Below, piece by piece: positions 37,101 to 44,974 of a DNA stretch of 64,000 nt (its first letter is position 1; the number at the start of each line of letters is the position of its first letter). Made by a program: the position numbers and the translations under genes. The DNA comes from Takakia lepidozioides (taxonomy: Eukaryota > Streptophyta > Takakiopsida > Takakiales > Takakiaceae), in NCBI GenBank assembly GCA_030704615.1, contig CM060731.1:55780256-55844255 (forward strand), read 5' to 3'. The notes beneath the pieces are model-generated. The model was given only the letters and a program-made list of their open reading frames with translations, did no database searches and was not told where the DNA came from.

Positions 37101-40100
37101 CAAACTATTCCGAATTGCCCAGATACTTTCAGTGATTTGGCTAATATTCGGTGTCCGTCCCATGGCAGTGGCGGCCTCTTCCCAGGTGGAATTGAAATTG
37201 CAAAGATGTGGTACGCAAAGTATATTACTCTCTGTTTCAGCCTTCTAGTTTATCTGGATGTGAACCTCTGACTATAAATGGGCTGCTTCTAAGTTAGATT
37301 CTTCTACTTGTTGGATTCACATTTTTTGCTTCCTTTTCCACATGATCCAATAAATACAGTTGATAATACAAGCTGCAACTGTAAGCAAACCTGATGGAAG
37401 TCAGCAAAACTGTCCTCCATGGGAATCCAGAGAAAAAATGATTAGATGGTACCAGAACTTTGGCTGCATCTGTCAAACTTATCTTTGATCAGTGAAACCT
37501 GTATTCAAGGCCCTGGCTCCATTGGAAGGAAGGCAATAGTTACTGCTACTAGCAATGTGCAGCATCTCTCTCTCTGCACTCGTGGCACTAGACTGAAATT
37601 TAAACTCGGGGTGGGAAACCTACCTTTGAAAAGCAAACAGACACAGAGGAGAGGGGGATTGCAAATGCCGGTTGTGTGGGCAACCTGAAGACAATATCCC
37701 ACTTTGTGATTCATTGTCCTGCGTATTCTCACCAGACAGACACCCTCCCCAACAAGAGAATTGTCCCTGAAAATCCAATTGGAAAATCCAGTTCCAGGCC
37801 CGGGCCGTTTTGGGGTCTAGTTATTGGGAAAGTCACACACAGCAGATTGATATTTGAGTGAAGGGATTTCTAGAGGATATCTGGAAAAATCGGATCAATT
37901 GTTTCATACTACCGGCGTCAGCCCCTGACAAAGGTAGTTTCTGTCCCTTTGTGTTCCGCTCAAACTGGGCAGGGGGTCAATGACCACAAGGCTATGGCAA
38001 ACGTCATCTTATGAGTACATTCTCTTTGTTCCGCTTAATATGGGCTTGGGGTCTACGGCCCCAAGGTTACTGCAAACATCATCTTGTGAGTACATTCTCT
38101 CTCTCTCTCTCTCTCCCTCTACTCTCCTCTCGGGGTGAGTTTGGCATTCCGTCCTTAAGCTCCCGACGAGATGAATTCAAGGTCAGATGGTGGGGTCAGC
38201 TGCAACATATGCCCAACACCAGATATCCTAAATTAATCGACTCTATATCTTGGAACTACTTCCCTGAACTTGTTTCCAGTCTGTGACATGGGGGAGGACA
38301 TCTTGGATGACCTCAAGGGTCTACCCACTCTCGGCACTAGACTGAAATTTAAACTCAGGGCAGGAAGCCTACCTTTGAACAGCAAACAGAAGCAGAGAGG
38401 AAAGGGAGAGTGCAATTGCCCGTTGTGTGGGCAATCTGAAGACAGTATTCACTTTCTGATACACTGTCCGGGGTTCTCTCACCAAAGAGACGCTCTCTTC
38501 AAATCTATTAAGGGAATTGTGCCTGTACCCCTGTTTACCAACTTTGAAAGTCTCGAGGCTGAGCCAAAAGCCCAGGCCCTCCTGAGGCCTAGTTTTTGGG
38601 CAAATCACACACAGCAGATTGATGCTTGTGTGAAGGGATTTCTAGAGGATATCTGGAAAACCCGGATTAATTCTTTATATGGAGGTAAGTCTTACTACCA
38701 ACGTCAGCCCCTGACAGAGGTAGGTTCTGTCCCTTTTGTTCCCGCTCAAACTGGGCACGGGGTCAATGGCCACAAGGCTACGGCAAACAACGTCTTATGA
38801 GTACAATCTCTCCCTCTACTTCTCCCTGTCCTCTAGGAAGCCTATTGCCATTGGGTGGACTTGATACGGGAGTACATTAATGTCTCTCTGACTAAATGCC
38901 GGCCTTATGACCTCGTGTCTTTGTTTGTTTCGACCTGAAGTGCTTTGCTCCAGGTAAGGTAGTGCATTGGATTTAGTTGGAAAGCTTGGGGCCTTTCCCT
39001 CTTTAGAATATGCCTACACGGGCCATTCCCTGCAACTCCTTGGAGTGTGATCTCTGAATGGTAACAAGCGGACCCCTACCGCTTGGGGGCAGCCCCTCCG
39101 CCCAAATTGGGCAGTCGTATGCTCTGTCTAGCATACTCGGCACTTGGGCTAGGGTTGGTCCTTGTGCTTAAACTTATGGCCTACGAAAACAATCATTAGA
39201 TTACCTACTGTCAACAGCAACACTCCCCAGGGTGATTCCTGGGAATCGGTTACTTATGCCAAATCTAGGGCTTCATGTGTAGTTTTTGGGGTGAATTCCA
39301 GGATGGACGATGTGCTTTAAAACTACATGCTCTAGCTTAGGCTTGGATTTCATGGCCAATGGCTCCATCTCGAGACTTGATAACAGGGGTACTTTGAAGG
39401 TTGCAATGCCCAAAAATGCTTCTAATAGAGTCTGACATCAACTCAATCTCAAAGAAGTTCGTCCCTTGACTGGCTGGAGGGCGGTTTTAGACATTGGTGA
39501 TTCAGTGGGGCGCTCTAGGAAGCCAACCAAGGGCAGGGACTTCAACTTGAGAGTTTCTAATTGGTTTGATGCTCTGGACGAGGTTGAATCCAAGCAGCCT
39601 GACGGACAATCTGCCCATAAGTGTACGGAATCTGAACGTCGTGTATCTGAAGGATTTGGTACTCTGAACGGTTTACCAATCCTCAAAGTCTACACAAGAC
39701 GTGCAAAATCTATACATGGGGTAATTGTCACTAAGCAGTCAGACGGACAACTTGTCCCTAAGTGTGCGGAGTCTGAACGTCGTGTACTGAAGGATTTGGT
39801 ACTCTGAATGGTTTAGCAATTCTCAAAGTTTACACAAGACGAGCAAAATCTACACACGGGGTAACTGTCCCCCCTTTGCAGAACGGGTGGCCGTCCAGGA
39901 GCAATCTTAAGCTACCTAGACGACAAACAATTCACATGCAAAGGGCTGGCTTGCGGCTGGCCACTTTCAACTTCTCAGGGCTGACTAACCAAAGGAAACA
40001 ACTCGAAGTGGGACAAGTTCTTCGGACTAATGATATTCATATCTGTGCTGGGCAAGAAACTTGGGAAACGTCGGATAAACTGGTTGGAGATGTCATTGGT

Positions 40101-43100
40101 TATAAATGGGCAGGTAAGCTGTGTACTCTCAAGGCAGCCTCTGCCAAACGCGGTCAAAAAGGGGTTGGATTCTTTGTCCGTGATTTCTTGTTTGACGATT
40201 GTGAAATTATCAACAAGGGTTTGAGGTACGAGCATAGTATCTGGCTAAAGCTGAAACTGAAGGGCGGCATGAGTACGAAGGACCTCTTTGTGGGTTGTGT
40301 CTACATGCCCACAGAGGGGACCCTTAGTGCTGACGCAGACAAAGCCTTCGAAGATGTAAAGCTAGACTGTGCTTCGTTCCTTGCCAAAGGTCAGGTGATT
40401 TTATTGGGTGACTTCAATGCCCAGGTGGGTAAAGGTCTCCATCAGGATGATATCATTGGGCCTTTTGGTGAGGACAAACTGAACTCTAATGGCAGACGGT
40501 TAATTAACTGTCTGGAAGAGCTTCAGCTTCTGGCCTTGAACAATAGGGCAAAAGGTGACCAAGTGCAGTGGACTCGTGAGAAAGCCCAAACTGGGGAACG
40601 TTCCATTGTGGACTATATCATAATGGACAAAAATTTGTTTCCCCAGAGTGCCAATGTGTTGATCGACAGAACTGATATTGGTACCTCTGACCACTTCCTG
40701 GTTTGGACTGAGATCAAAAGGTGTTTTCCCAACACCAAGAGATCTGTGAAACGTTCGATTCGGAAGTGGCGCATAGAAAAATTCCATAATGAAGAGGTCA
40801 CGGCTGAGTATGTCCAGGCCTTGCAAGAGGCTCTTCCTCATTTTGTCCATCCGCTCCAAGACCTTCAGTCTTGCGCAGACAATGCAAGAAATGAAGTCGA
40901 AAGAGCAGTGGATTCTTGGGAGAGTTTCGTCTCCTCTGCGGCTGACAAGATCATTGGGAGGAAACTAATTGTCTGCGGTAGAGCTGTTAATTGGTGGACT
41001 AATGAGATTAAACTCAAGATAGCTGAGAGATGAGTCCTTTATAAAGAGTGCTGCAATTTGAAAACCAACAAAGAATTGTGGGCGAGGTACTACCAGATCC
41101 GTAAAGATATCAATCTGCTTGTAAGGGCTCAGAAGAAATTATACCGGGACAAAGTTATACAGTGAAATAAACTCAAACAACCATGGTGGTAATGACAAGA
41201 GATTCTGGTTGGCCCTTCAACGCTTGTACAAGCCGAAATGCTGTCAGCAAGTACAAGCGCTGAAGACTACTAAGGGTGCAGTGGTAACTTCATCGGTTGA
41301 CATTGTCAAAGCCTTTGAAACCCACTACAGTATCCTTGGCAGAACTTCTAGGTCTAACAGTGAGGGGTCCTCTGATGAATGGAAGGACACAGTTGGTAAA
41401 ACTGTTCCTATGATTCAAAACAGTCCTGATGAACTGGAGTATATTTCAAAAGCCTACAACGCTCCCATTAGTTCTTCTGAGATTGTGGAAGCAATTGAAC
41501 ATCTAAATGGATATAAAGCAGGTAGTCCTGATGGCATAGTCAACGAGCTTATCAAGCACGGTGGCGATCCCATGATAGAGGCCCTAGTTCTCCTCTTTAA
41601 CCTTATCTGGAAGACTGAAATGATCCCCTTTCGCTGGCGACAGGGGGTCATTGTCAATCTATATAAGAAGGGTGAGAGAGAAGACCCGAGGAACTATCGT
41701 GGCATCACGCTCCTCAATGCTGTTGGCAAGATATTTTGCAGAGTTATAAGTACTCGTCTCGAGGTTGATCTGGAATCTAGAGGTTGTTTTCACGAAGGCC
41801 AAGCTGGCTTTCAGCGAAACAGGGGCTGTGTGGACCATATCTTCACTCTAAGCCAGATTATCCAGGGAAGGAAAAAAGAAGGGAAACCCACTTATGTTTT
41901 TTTCTTGGATGTCAAAAAGGCTTATGACGCAGTGTGGAGAGATGGTCTATGGCTCCGCCTCTGGTCTTGCGGAATCAAGGGAAAAATGTGGAGAGTTGTC
42001 CATAACTTGTATGCCCACACCAAAAGCTGTGTCACTGTTAATGGACAGAAGTCTAACTTCTTTGACATAGACCAAGGTGTAGCTCAAGGATGTACGCTCT
42101 CCCCTCTGCTCTTCAATGTTTTCATCAATCAACTCCTCGAGGATGTGGAACGCAAGGGATTTGGGTTAAGGGTGGGTGATGCCACCATTTCAGCCCTTAT
42201 GTTTGCGGATGACTTCGCAGGCATAGGGGAGACCCCTTCCAACCTCCAGGAATTGATTGATTGCGCGAAGAGATACTTTGATCTTTGGGGGCTAGAGGCT
42301 ACTGTCAGTAAATGTGCAGTGGTGGCATTCAACGACAGAGGAGAGGGAGGAAGTGATCTTAAGTGACAGTGGGGTAGCCAAGAGATCCCAGTCCTCCCTT
42401 CCTACACATACCTGGGCGTTGAGTTTTCCTCCAACTGTAACTGGGATGCACACATCCAGAAAGTTGTTCAAACTGGCAAGGGCAAAGCGCTGAGTCTCAC
42501 TAAAATTTTTCACTACAGAGGGATTAACTCTGAGGTCAAGAAAACCTTACTTTGCCGCGTTATTAGACCTGCCTTGGAGTATGGATCTGCTATATGGGTT
42601 GATAACTCCAACCAGGCTAAGTCTCTAGAATCCATTCAAGTGGGGGTGCTTAAGGAGTGCATGTCAGCATGCTCCAAAACAGCCAATGTGGCTGTTCGGG
42701 GTGAGTTTGGCATCCCTTCCTTAAGCTCCCGACGAGATGAATTCAAGGTCAGATGGTGGGGTCAGTTGCAACACATGTCCAACACCAGATACCCTAAGTT
42801 AATCGACTCTATATCTTGGAAAGGGAGAGTGCAATTGCCCGTTGTGTGGGCAATCTGAAGACAGTATTCATTTTCTGATACACTGTCCGGGGTTCTCTCA
42901 CCAAAGAGACGCTCTCTTCAAATCTATTAAGGGAATTGTGCCTGTACCCCTGTTTACCAACTTTGAAAGTCTCGAGGCTGAGCCAAAAGCCCAGGCCCTC
43001 CTGAGGCCTAGTTTTTGGGCAAATCACACACAGCAGATTGATGCTTGTGTGAAGGGATTTCTAGAGGATATCTGGAAAACCCGGATTAATTCTTTATATG

Positions 43101-44932
43101 GAGGTAAGTCTTACTACCAACGTCAGCCCCTGACAGAGGTAGGTTCTGTCCCTTTTGTTCCCGCTCAAACTGGGCGCGGGGTCAATGGCCACAAGGCTAC
43201 GGCAAAGAACGTCTTATGAGTACATTCTCTCCCTCTACTGGAGTCCCACTACCCTCACAAAGGTAGTGTCCGTTCCCTCTTGTTCCACCCAAACTGGGCA
43301 TGGGGTCTATGGCTACGTTGCTTCGGCAAACAGCGTCTCATGAGTACGTTTGTCTCTCCCTCTCCATTTTCCTGTCACTCAGTGCTGTTATTTTCCAAGA
43401 GTCAAAGTGGCAATGCAACCAGAGCCACATTGTCCCATCTGTTGGAAGGTAGAGGGCTAGAGGAGTGTGCTGGAACCACCTTCAAGCTTCCTTGTATGAT
43501 CTGGATTGCAGCCCACAAATCAGACTCAATTGCTTGTAACCAGATTGTTCAGCTATATGGAAGTACTAAAGAAATTTGAGAACGAGAGGATGTACCCTTG
43601 TGGGGTAGAACCCTGTGACCATGGCTGGCTCCAGGAGGGTTAGTATCCCATGGGATGATGTTGATCACAGCCAATTTTTGCTGGGCATTGAAGTGTGTAT
43701 ATATACACAAGCACCCTCTCACTTTCGTTTTAAGTGTTTTTAACAGATTGGTGCTGTATTAAAAATCACTTAATGTAGTGCACCCATACAGTTGAGACAC
43801 GTCTTGATGGCATCAGGTTGGACAAGGGGGTGATAGTGTACATAGCAGATGGCATGGGTGTCCGTGATATATACGAAAGTGATGGAGAGAGTGCTGTCTC
43901 GACGAAAGAGCCTCTCGCAGTCCTGGTGCGCACATCTCTTTTAGAGTACCATTTCCTTTCATCATGTTCTTTCTTTCTTTCCCGGACGTTATAAAGCATC
44001 ATTTCATTTCATTTCATTTCTTACAGTATTGAGATATTCATGTGCATCAAAGTCTGGGAATTGGTTTGACTGTTTTTGTGGGAAGTGGAACTATGAAGTC
44101 ATCATGCAAGTCAATTGCACTCCATAGGATATGTAAACAGCTCCCACACTGTAGAAGGTATGATAGAAATTTTATGCTGTGTCACACCTCTGAATTGCAG
44201 GTAAATAAGGGAACAGCAAGTGCAAGTGAGATTTTAGCTGGGGCACTGAAGGACAACAGGCGAGCCATTATAGTAGGCGAGCCTACCTTTGGCAAAGGGT
44301 AAGCTCTAGCAAACTCCATTGTATCATGGCTTCTGCAGGTGTATTTTTGGCAAATGAATGTCTAATGGCTGTACATGGGCATGCATGATATGTGCACGGG
44401 AGTACAGGAGAATACAGTCGGTCTTTGAGTTGTCAGATGGTTCAGGAATGGCAGTTACCATAGCGCGTTATGAGACCCCAGCCCATATTGACATTGACAA
44501 GGTGCCAATCTCTTGCCTCCTGCCTCTTGTCTCAAAAAGTTGTCAATGTATGTAGACTACAGCCCTCAGAGGCCCCAGTGTCACAAAGTTTCTTTACTGT
44601 TCCCAATACCCTTCTGTTTATCTGTGTGACACTTGGAATAGCAATGATTTGTCCATGATAGCATAGAAAATGTTCCCGTCAGCAAAAGCTTCCCTCAAAG
44701 ACACCTTCGGAGGAATCAAATGCACATAGAAAGGAGGGTAGAGTAAGAGGGCGGCAGCATATGAGTAGTTCCCAATCCGGTAATACTGATTGTTGGGAAA
44801 ATGCAGGTTGGCATAACACCAGACCATCTGTTACCAACAGCTCTCCCCATGGATGAGGACAGCTTCTGTCGCTGCCTCGAGGATCCATCTTCAGCTTGCA
44901 ACAGTTCCTTCGCAACTTTGTTCTCAAAATGA
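20047..44932 (+). CDS. CTPA: D1 C-terminal processing peptidase, split gene
   Basis: This is the nuclear gene for the thylakoid-lumen serine peptidase that trims the C-terminal extension of photosystem II D1 so the manganese cluster can assemble. Exons read in frame with consistent splice phases: 20056-20164, 20606-20755, 23713-23795, 23906-24117, 34205-34323, 36653-36728, 37169-37210, 43817-43925, 44201-44298, 44408-44501, 44807-44932. Domain order: lumen-targeting signal ending SFA, N-terminal helical domain ([19 protein letters not shown]), PDZ domain, and the S41 catalytic core with the Ser in [10 protein letters not shown] and the Lys in GEPTFGKG. It ends LFSK-stop. Introns of up to 10 kb are filled with LINEs. 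The short exon for the end of the PDZ domain, expected between 24117 and 34205, was not confidently found. So the copy may be intact with an unseen exon, or recently damaged. Confidence 0.85.
20056..20164 (+). CDS. CTPA: CTPA exon: lumen-targeting signal
   Basis: Encodes [18 protein letters not shown] then PASFA, an Arg-rich n-region, a hydrophobic core and an A-x-A-like cleavage site, as in thylakoid transfer signals. The donor GTAAGT interrupts the Trp codon of LPPTW, which is completed by GG at 20606. The acceptor CCACAG precedes it. An in-frame ATG at 20047 with a stop just upstream (20035) offers an alternative start without a stromal transit peptide. Confidence 0.8.
20606..20755 (+). 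CDS. CTPA: CTPA exon: N-terminal mature domain
   Basis: Encodes [20 protein letters not shown], then KTFNGQSWF and MSTREQT, closely like the start of plant mature CtpA. Acceptor TTAG, donor GTATGT; phase 1 at the end (the Tyr codon is completed at 23713). Confidence 0.9.
20820..21290 (-). repeat. Old LINE-1F fragment (endonuclease start / N-terminal part)
   Basis: On the minus strand the region matches the LINE-1F stretch around LTNQRKQ and the start of the ORF (AGAACTTGTCCCACTTCAAA; CCCAGCCGCA at 20880; the VDIGDSM word near 21190). It is heavily diverged and lies in CTPA intron 2. A GA run (21228-21242) sits inside. Confidence 0.6.
21291..21760. other. Intronic stretch, nothing recognised
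   Basis: AT-rich intronic DNA. Two related words (GGCTTAAAACAGGTTA, GGTTCAAAACAGGTAG) recur near 21550-21600. No coding or RNA feature is seen. Confidence 0.3.
21761..22350 (-). repeat. Old LINE-1F 3' fragment
   Basis: The minus strand has the family 3' end at 21838 (ATGTACTCATAAGAC), then the CCCCGCACCCCAGTTTGAG segment and the SEDxIHFL zinc-knuckle region near 22200. It is strongly diverged from the younger copies. Confidence 0.65.
22355..23580 (-). repeat. Old LINE-1F 3' fragment with insertions
   Basis: Begins with a further family 3' end at 22362 (ATGTACTCATAAGAC). It continues through the PVCDMG region (near 23100) to the SSxKTANVAV and RPxLEY regions near 23440-23550. A stretch of about 130 bases at 22610-22750 (repeated CATGAGC words) and a C-rich run at 23018-23036 interrupt it. 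Confidence 0.65.
23713..23795 (+). CDS. CTPA: CTPA exon: LDDPFTRF segment
   Basis: Encodes [20 protein letters not shown] then EKFKSLR, the highly conserved segment before the PDZ domain. Acceptor TTGTTCAG; donor GTATGA in phase 0. An open reading upstream to 23655 is intronic, because it would break the phase from the previous exon. Confidence 0.9.
23906..24117 (+). CDS. CTPA: CTPA exon: PDZ domain
   Basis: Encodes [17 protein letters not shown], then [30 protein letters not shown] and GLYDAAQRL. These are the PDZ carboxylate-binding loop region and helices of C-terminal processing peptidases. Acceptor GGCAG, donor GTGAGC; ends in phase 2. Confidence 0.9.
24145..24252 (+). other. Phase-compatible open stretch after the PDZ exon
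   Basis: A TTGTAG-bounded open stretch ends at a strong GTGAGT donor. It would keep phase with both the exon ending at 24117 and the exon starting at 34205. Its translation ([10 protein letters not shown] near the middle) does not clearly resemble the expected GPEGS-type end of the PDZ domain. The intervening intron would be only 27 bases, too short for plant splicing. Weak candidate for the missing exon or for a rearranged remnant. Confidence 0.15.
24327..25480 (-). mobile_element. LINE-1F copy B, 5'-truncated
   Basis: Young copy of the 3' third of the family. The minus frame 25550-24504 reads uninterrupted through [52 protein letters not shown] and the zinc knuckle [19 protein letters not shown] similarity stops near 25455, followed by about 25 bases of filler. 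The direct duplication GAACAAGAGA flanks it (24317-24326 and 25481-25490). It lies antisense in the CTPA intron after the PDZ exon. Confidence 0.88.
25610..26420 (-). mobile_element. LINE-2F copy 1, 3' part
   Basis: Second non-LTR family. The minus frame 26416-25715 ends in a C-terminal RT-associated zinc-finger-like region: [39 protein letters not shown]. The 3' end is GGACGTTATAAAGTACCATT followed by TTTCA repeats (25610-25631 as seen on the plus strand). RT is missing (5' truncation). Confidence 0.75.
26533..26739 (-). mobile_element. LINE-2F copy 2, 3' half of a split element
   Basis: Same tail (TTTCA repeats then GGACGTTATAAAGCACC on the minus strand). The element is interrupted at 26739 by LINE-1F copy C and resumes at 30540. 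Confidence 0.8.
26740..30539 (-). mobile_element. LINE-1F copy C, young, internally deleted
   Basis: Two long minus frames. The first (30213-28660) holds the N-terminal domain, three tandem 47-residue repeats and the endonuclease ([12 protein letters not shown]). A TGA where other copies have AGA stops it just before GDQVQWTRE. The second frame (28650-26746, 634 residues) continues the endonuclease ([28 protein letters not shown]). It then jumps from ALPHFV to DTVWRDGLW, which shows an in-frame deletion of about 1.3 kb covering the linker and the first RT motifs. The rest of RT ([16 protein letters not shown]) and the zinc knuckle follow to the 3' end. Duplication GA(T/C)CTCAGTGAGA flanks it (26727-26739, 30540-30552). 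Confidence 0.9.
30540..30955 (-). mobile_element. LINE-2F copy 2, 5' half of the split element
   Basis: Resumes the LINE-2F sequence broken at 26739. The minus strand reads [20 protein letters not shown], then [16 protein letters not shown] and [20 protein letters not shown]. Truncated at about 30955, where LINE-1F sequence begins. Confidence 0.8.
30940..33135. repeat. Scrambled LINE-1F block with alternating strands
   Basis: Pieces of one or more LINE-1F copies lie in mixed order and strand. 30940-31015 minus is the 3' region. 31036-31450 plus is the post-RT region ([17 protein letters not shown]). 31450-31660 minus is RT start. 31660-31980 plus is endonuclease end and linker with deletions. 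31990-32230 plus is RT entry ([20 protein letters not shown]). 32240-33120 minus is endonuclease and the 5' region, ending in the 5' UTR. No coding capacity remains. Confidence 0.75.
33175..34063 (-). mobile_element. LINE-1F copy D, 5'-truncated
   Basis: Minus frame 33951-33181 (256 residues) is intact from [15 protein letters not shown] through the zinc knuckle to the 3' end; similarity continues in another frame to 34063. Just left (33133-33170) is a short separate remnant of another 3' end (ATGTACTCATAAGACGCTG), so this copy landed next to an earlier one. The right edge runs into the GA microsatellite. Confidence 0.85.
34076..34150. repeat. GA microsatellite
   Basis: A (GA)n run from about 34079 followed by GATAGA variants, 55 bases upstream of the CTPA exon at 34205. 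GA/TC tracts also adjoin several LINE-1F ends. Confidence 0.8.
34205..34323 (+). CDS. CTPA: CTPA exon: RERV / LGYIRLSTF segment
   Basis: Encodes [17 protein letters not shown] and [15 protein letters not shown], the strand leaving the PDZ domain and the first strand of the S41 core. Acceptor TGACAG, donor GTGTGT. It is the first recognised exon after a 10-kb intron. Confidence 0.9.
34324..35187. other. Intronic stretch, nothing recognised
   Basis: CTPA intron between the exon at 34205-34323 and LINE-2F copy 3. Open stretches are short and without recognisable domains. Confidence 0.3.
35188..35363 (-). mobile_element. LINE-2F copy 3, 3' tail
   Basis: The TTTCA-repeat tail and the last 150 bases of the family, cut at 35363 by LINE-1F copy E. 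It matches 25610-25770 and 26533-26700. Confidence 0.75.
35364..36020 (-). mobile_element. LINE-1F copy E, 5'-truncated
   Basis: About 0.66 kb of the family 3' end, readable on the minus strand from [19 protein letters not shown] to the end, with a six-base in-frame loss in the SYYQRQ region. Flanked by CATTTTGAGAGA at 35352-35363 and 36021-36032. Confidence 0.9.
36033..36652. other. Intronic stretch, nothing recognised
   Basis: CTPA intron upstream of the exon at 36653. Contains AG-rich runs (36485-36510, 36570-36630). Open frames in both strands lack domains. Confidence 0.3.
36653..36728 (+). CDS. CTPA: CTPA exon: AFVLDIRNN segment
   Basis: Encodes [20 protein letters not shown] then IRNN, matching the S41 core phrase LDLRxNxGG. 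Donor GTAACT; the Ser codon is completed by T at 37169. Confidence 0.88.
37169..37210 (+). CDS. CTPA: CTPA micro-exon: [14 protein letters not shown]
   Basis: A 42-base exon encoding [13 protein letters not shown] plus two bases of the Trp codon. Acceptor TGGCAG, donor GTACGC. Phases fit both neighbours. Confidence 0.85.
37560..38109 (+). repeat. Old LINE-1F 3' fragments (plus strand)
   Basis: The plus strand reads [20 protein letters not shown], then a decayed zinc knuckle (GLQMPVV / CGQPEDN), and ends ...TTATGAGTACATTCTC near 38029. A second, shorter end (GGTCTACGGCCCCAAGG...GTGAGTACATTCTC) follows to 38098 and runs into a (TC)n tract at 38097-38115. Confidence 0.7.
38124..38806 (+). mobile_element. 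LINE-1F copy F0, short, plus strand
   Basis: Young 5'-truncated copy with an internal deletion between SISW and the [10 protein letters not shown] segment. The frame 38270-38800 is otherwise intact through [15 protein letters not shown] to the 3' end. It is bounded by TCTCTCCCTCTACT at 38110-38123 and 38807-38820. Confidence 0.85.
38821..43225 (+). mobile_element. LINE-1F copy F, 5' UTR to 3' end, plus strand
   Basis: The most complete plus-strand copy. 5' UTR 38821-39200; N-terminal domain ([19 protein letters not shown]) with two 47-residue repeats; endonuclease 39876-41030 ([36 protein letters not shown]); RT 41209-42366 ([51 protein letters not shown]); C-terminal zinc knuckle 42840-43219. 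Lesions include a TGA at 41031, a TGA at 42364 (Trp in other copies), frameshifts near 39430 and 39785, and a deletion of about 0.4 kb at 42820. Bounded by TCTCTCCCTCTACT at 38807-38820 and 43226-43239. It lies in sense orientation in a CTPA intron. Confidence 0.9.
43240..43360 (+). repeat. Remnant LINE-1F 3' end
   Basis: About 100 bases of a diverged family 3' end (GGTCTATGGCTACG...TCTCATGAGTACG), immediately downstream of copy F. It is an older insertion whose TC-rich flank probably served as the landing site for copies F0 and F. Confidence 0.65.
43361..43816. other. Intronic stretch, nothing recognised
   Basis: CTPA intron before the exon at 43817. No gene or element is recognised. Confidence 0.3.
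43817..43925 (+). CDS. CTPA: CTPA exon: [19 protein letters not shown] segment
   Basis: Encodes [19 protein letters not shown] then STKEPLAVL. Acceptor GCATCAG completes the Trp codon from 37210; donor GTGCGC in phase 0. The preceding 6.6-kb intron holds LINE-1F copy F. Confidence 0.88.
43980..44026 (+). repeat. LINE-2F tail only
   Basis: A very short plus-strand copy: CCGGACGTTATAAAGCATCA then TTTCA repeats and TTTCTTAC. It is a minimal 5'-truncated insertion in the intron between the CTPA exons at 43817 and 44201. Confidence 0.7.
44201..44298 (+). CDS. CTPA: CTPA exon: catalytic Ser-Lys dyad
   Basis: Encodes [19 protein letters not shown] then GEPTFGKG. By homology to C-terminal processing peptidases, the second Ser of TASASE is the nucleophile and the Lys of TFGKG the general base. 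Both are present, so the active site is intact. Acceptor TTGCAG, donor GTAAGC. Confidence 0.92.
44408..44501 (+). CDS. CTPA: CTPA exon: [12 protein letters not shown] segment
   Basis: Encodes [20 protein letters not shown] then [11 protein letters not shown], conserved downstream of the catalytic Lys. Acceptor GTACAG, donor GTGCCA (weak but in phase). Confidence 0.9.
44807..44932 (+). CDS. CTPA: CTPA last exon with stop
   Basis: Encodes [10 protein letters not shown], then [15 protein letters not shown] and the C-terminal LFSK followed by TGA at 44930. Acceptor ATGCAG. The dispersed repeat copy 2 begins about 45 bases after the stop, so the 3' UTR probably lies in it. Confidence 0.9.
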   Translation, partial: VGITPDHLLPTALPMDEDSFCRCLEDPSSACNSSFATLFSK

Positions 44933-44974
44933 CCCTTTTGTGAACACTGCCTGTACAGATTGCTCCTACTGCGC

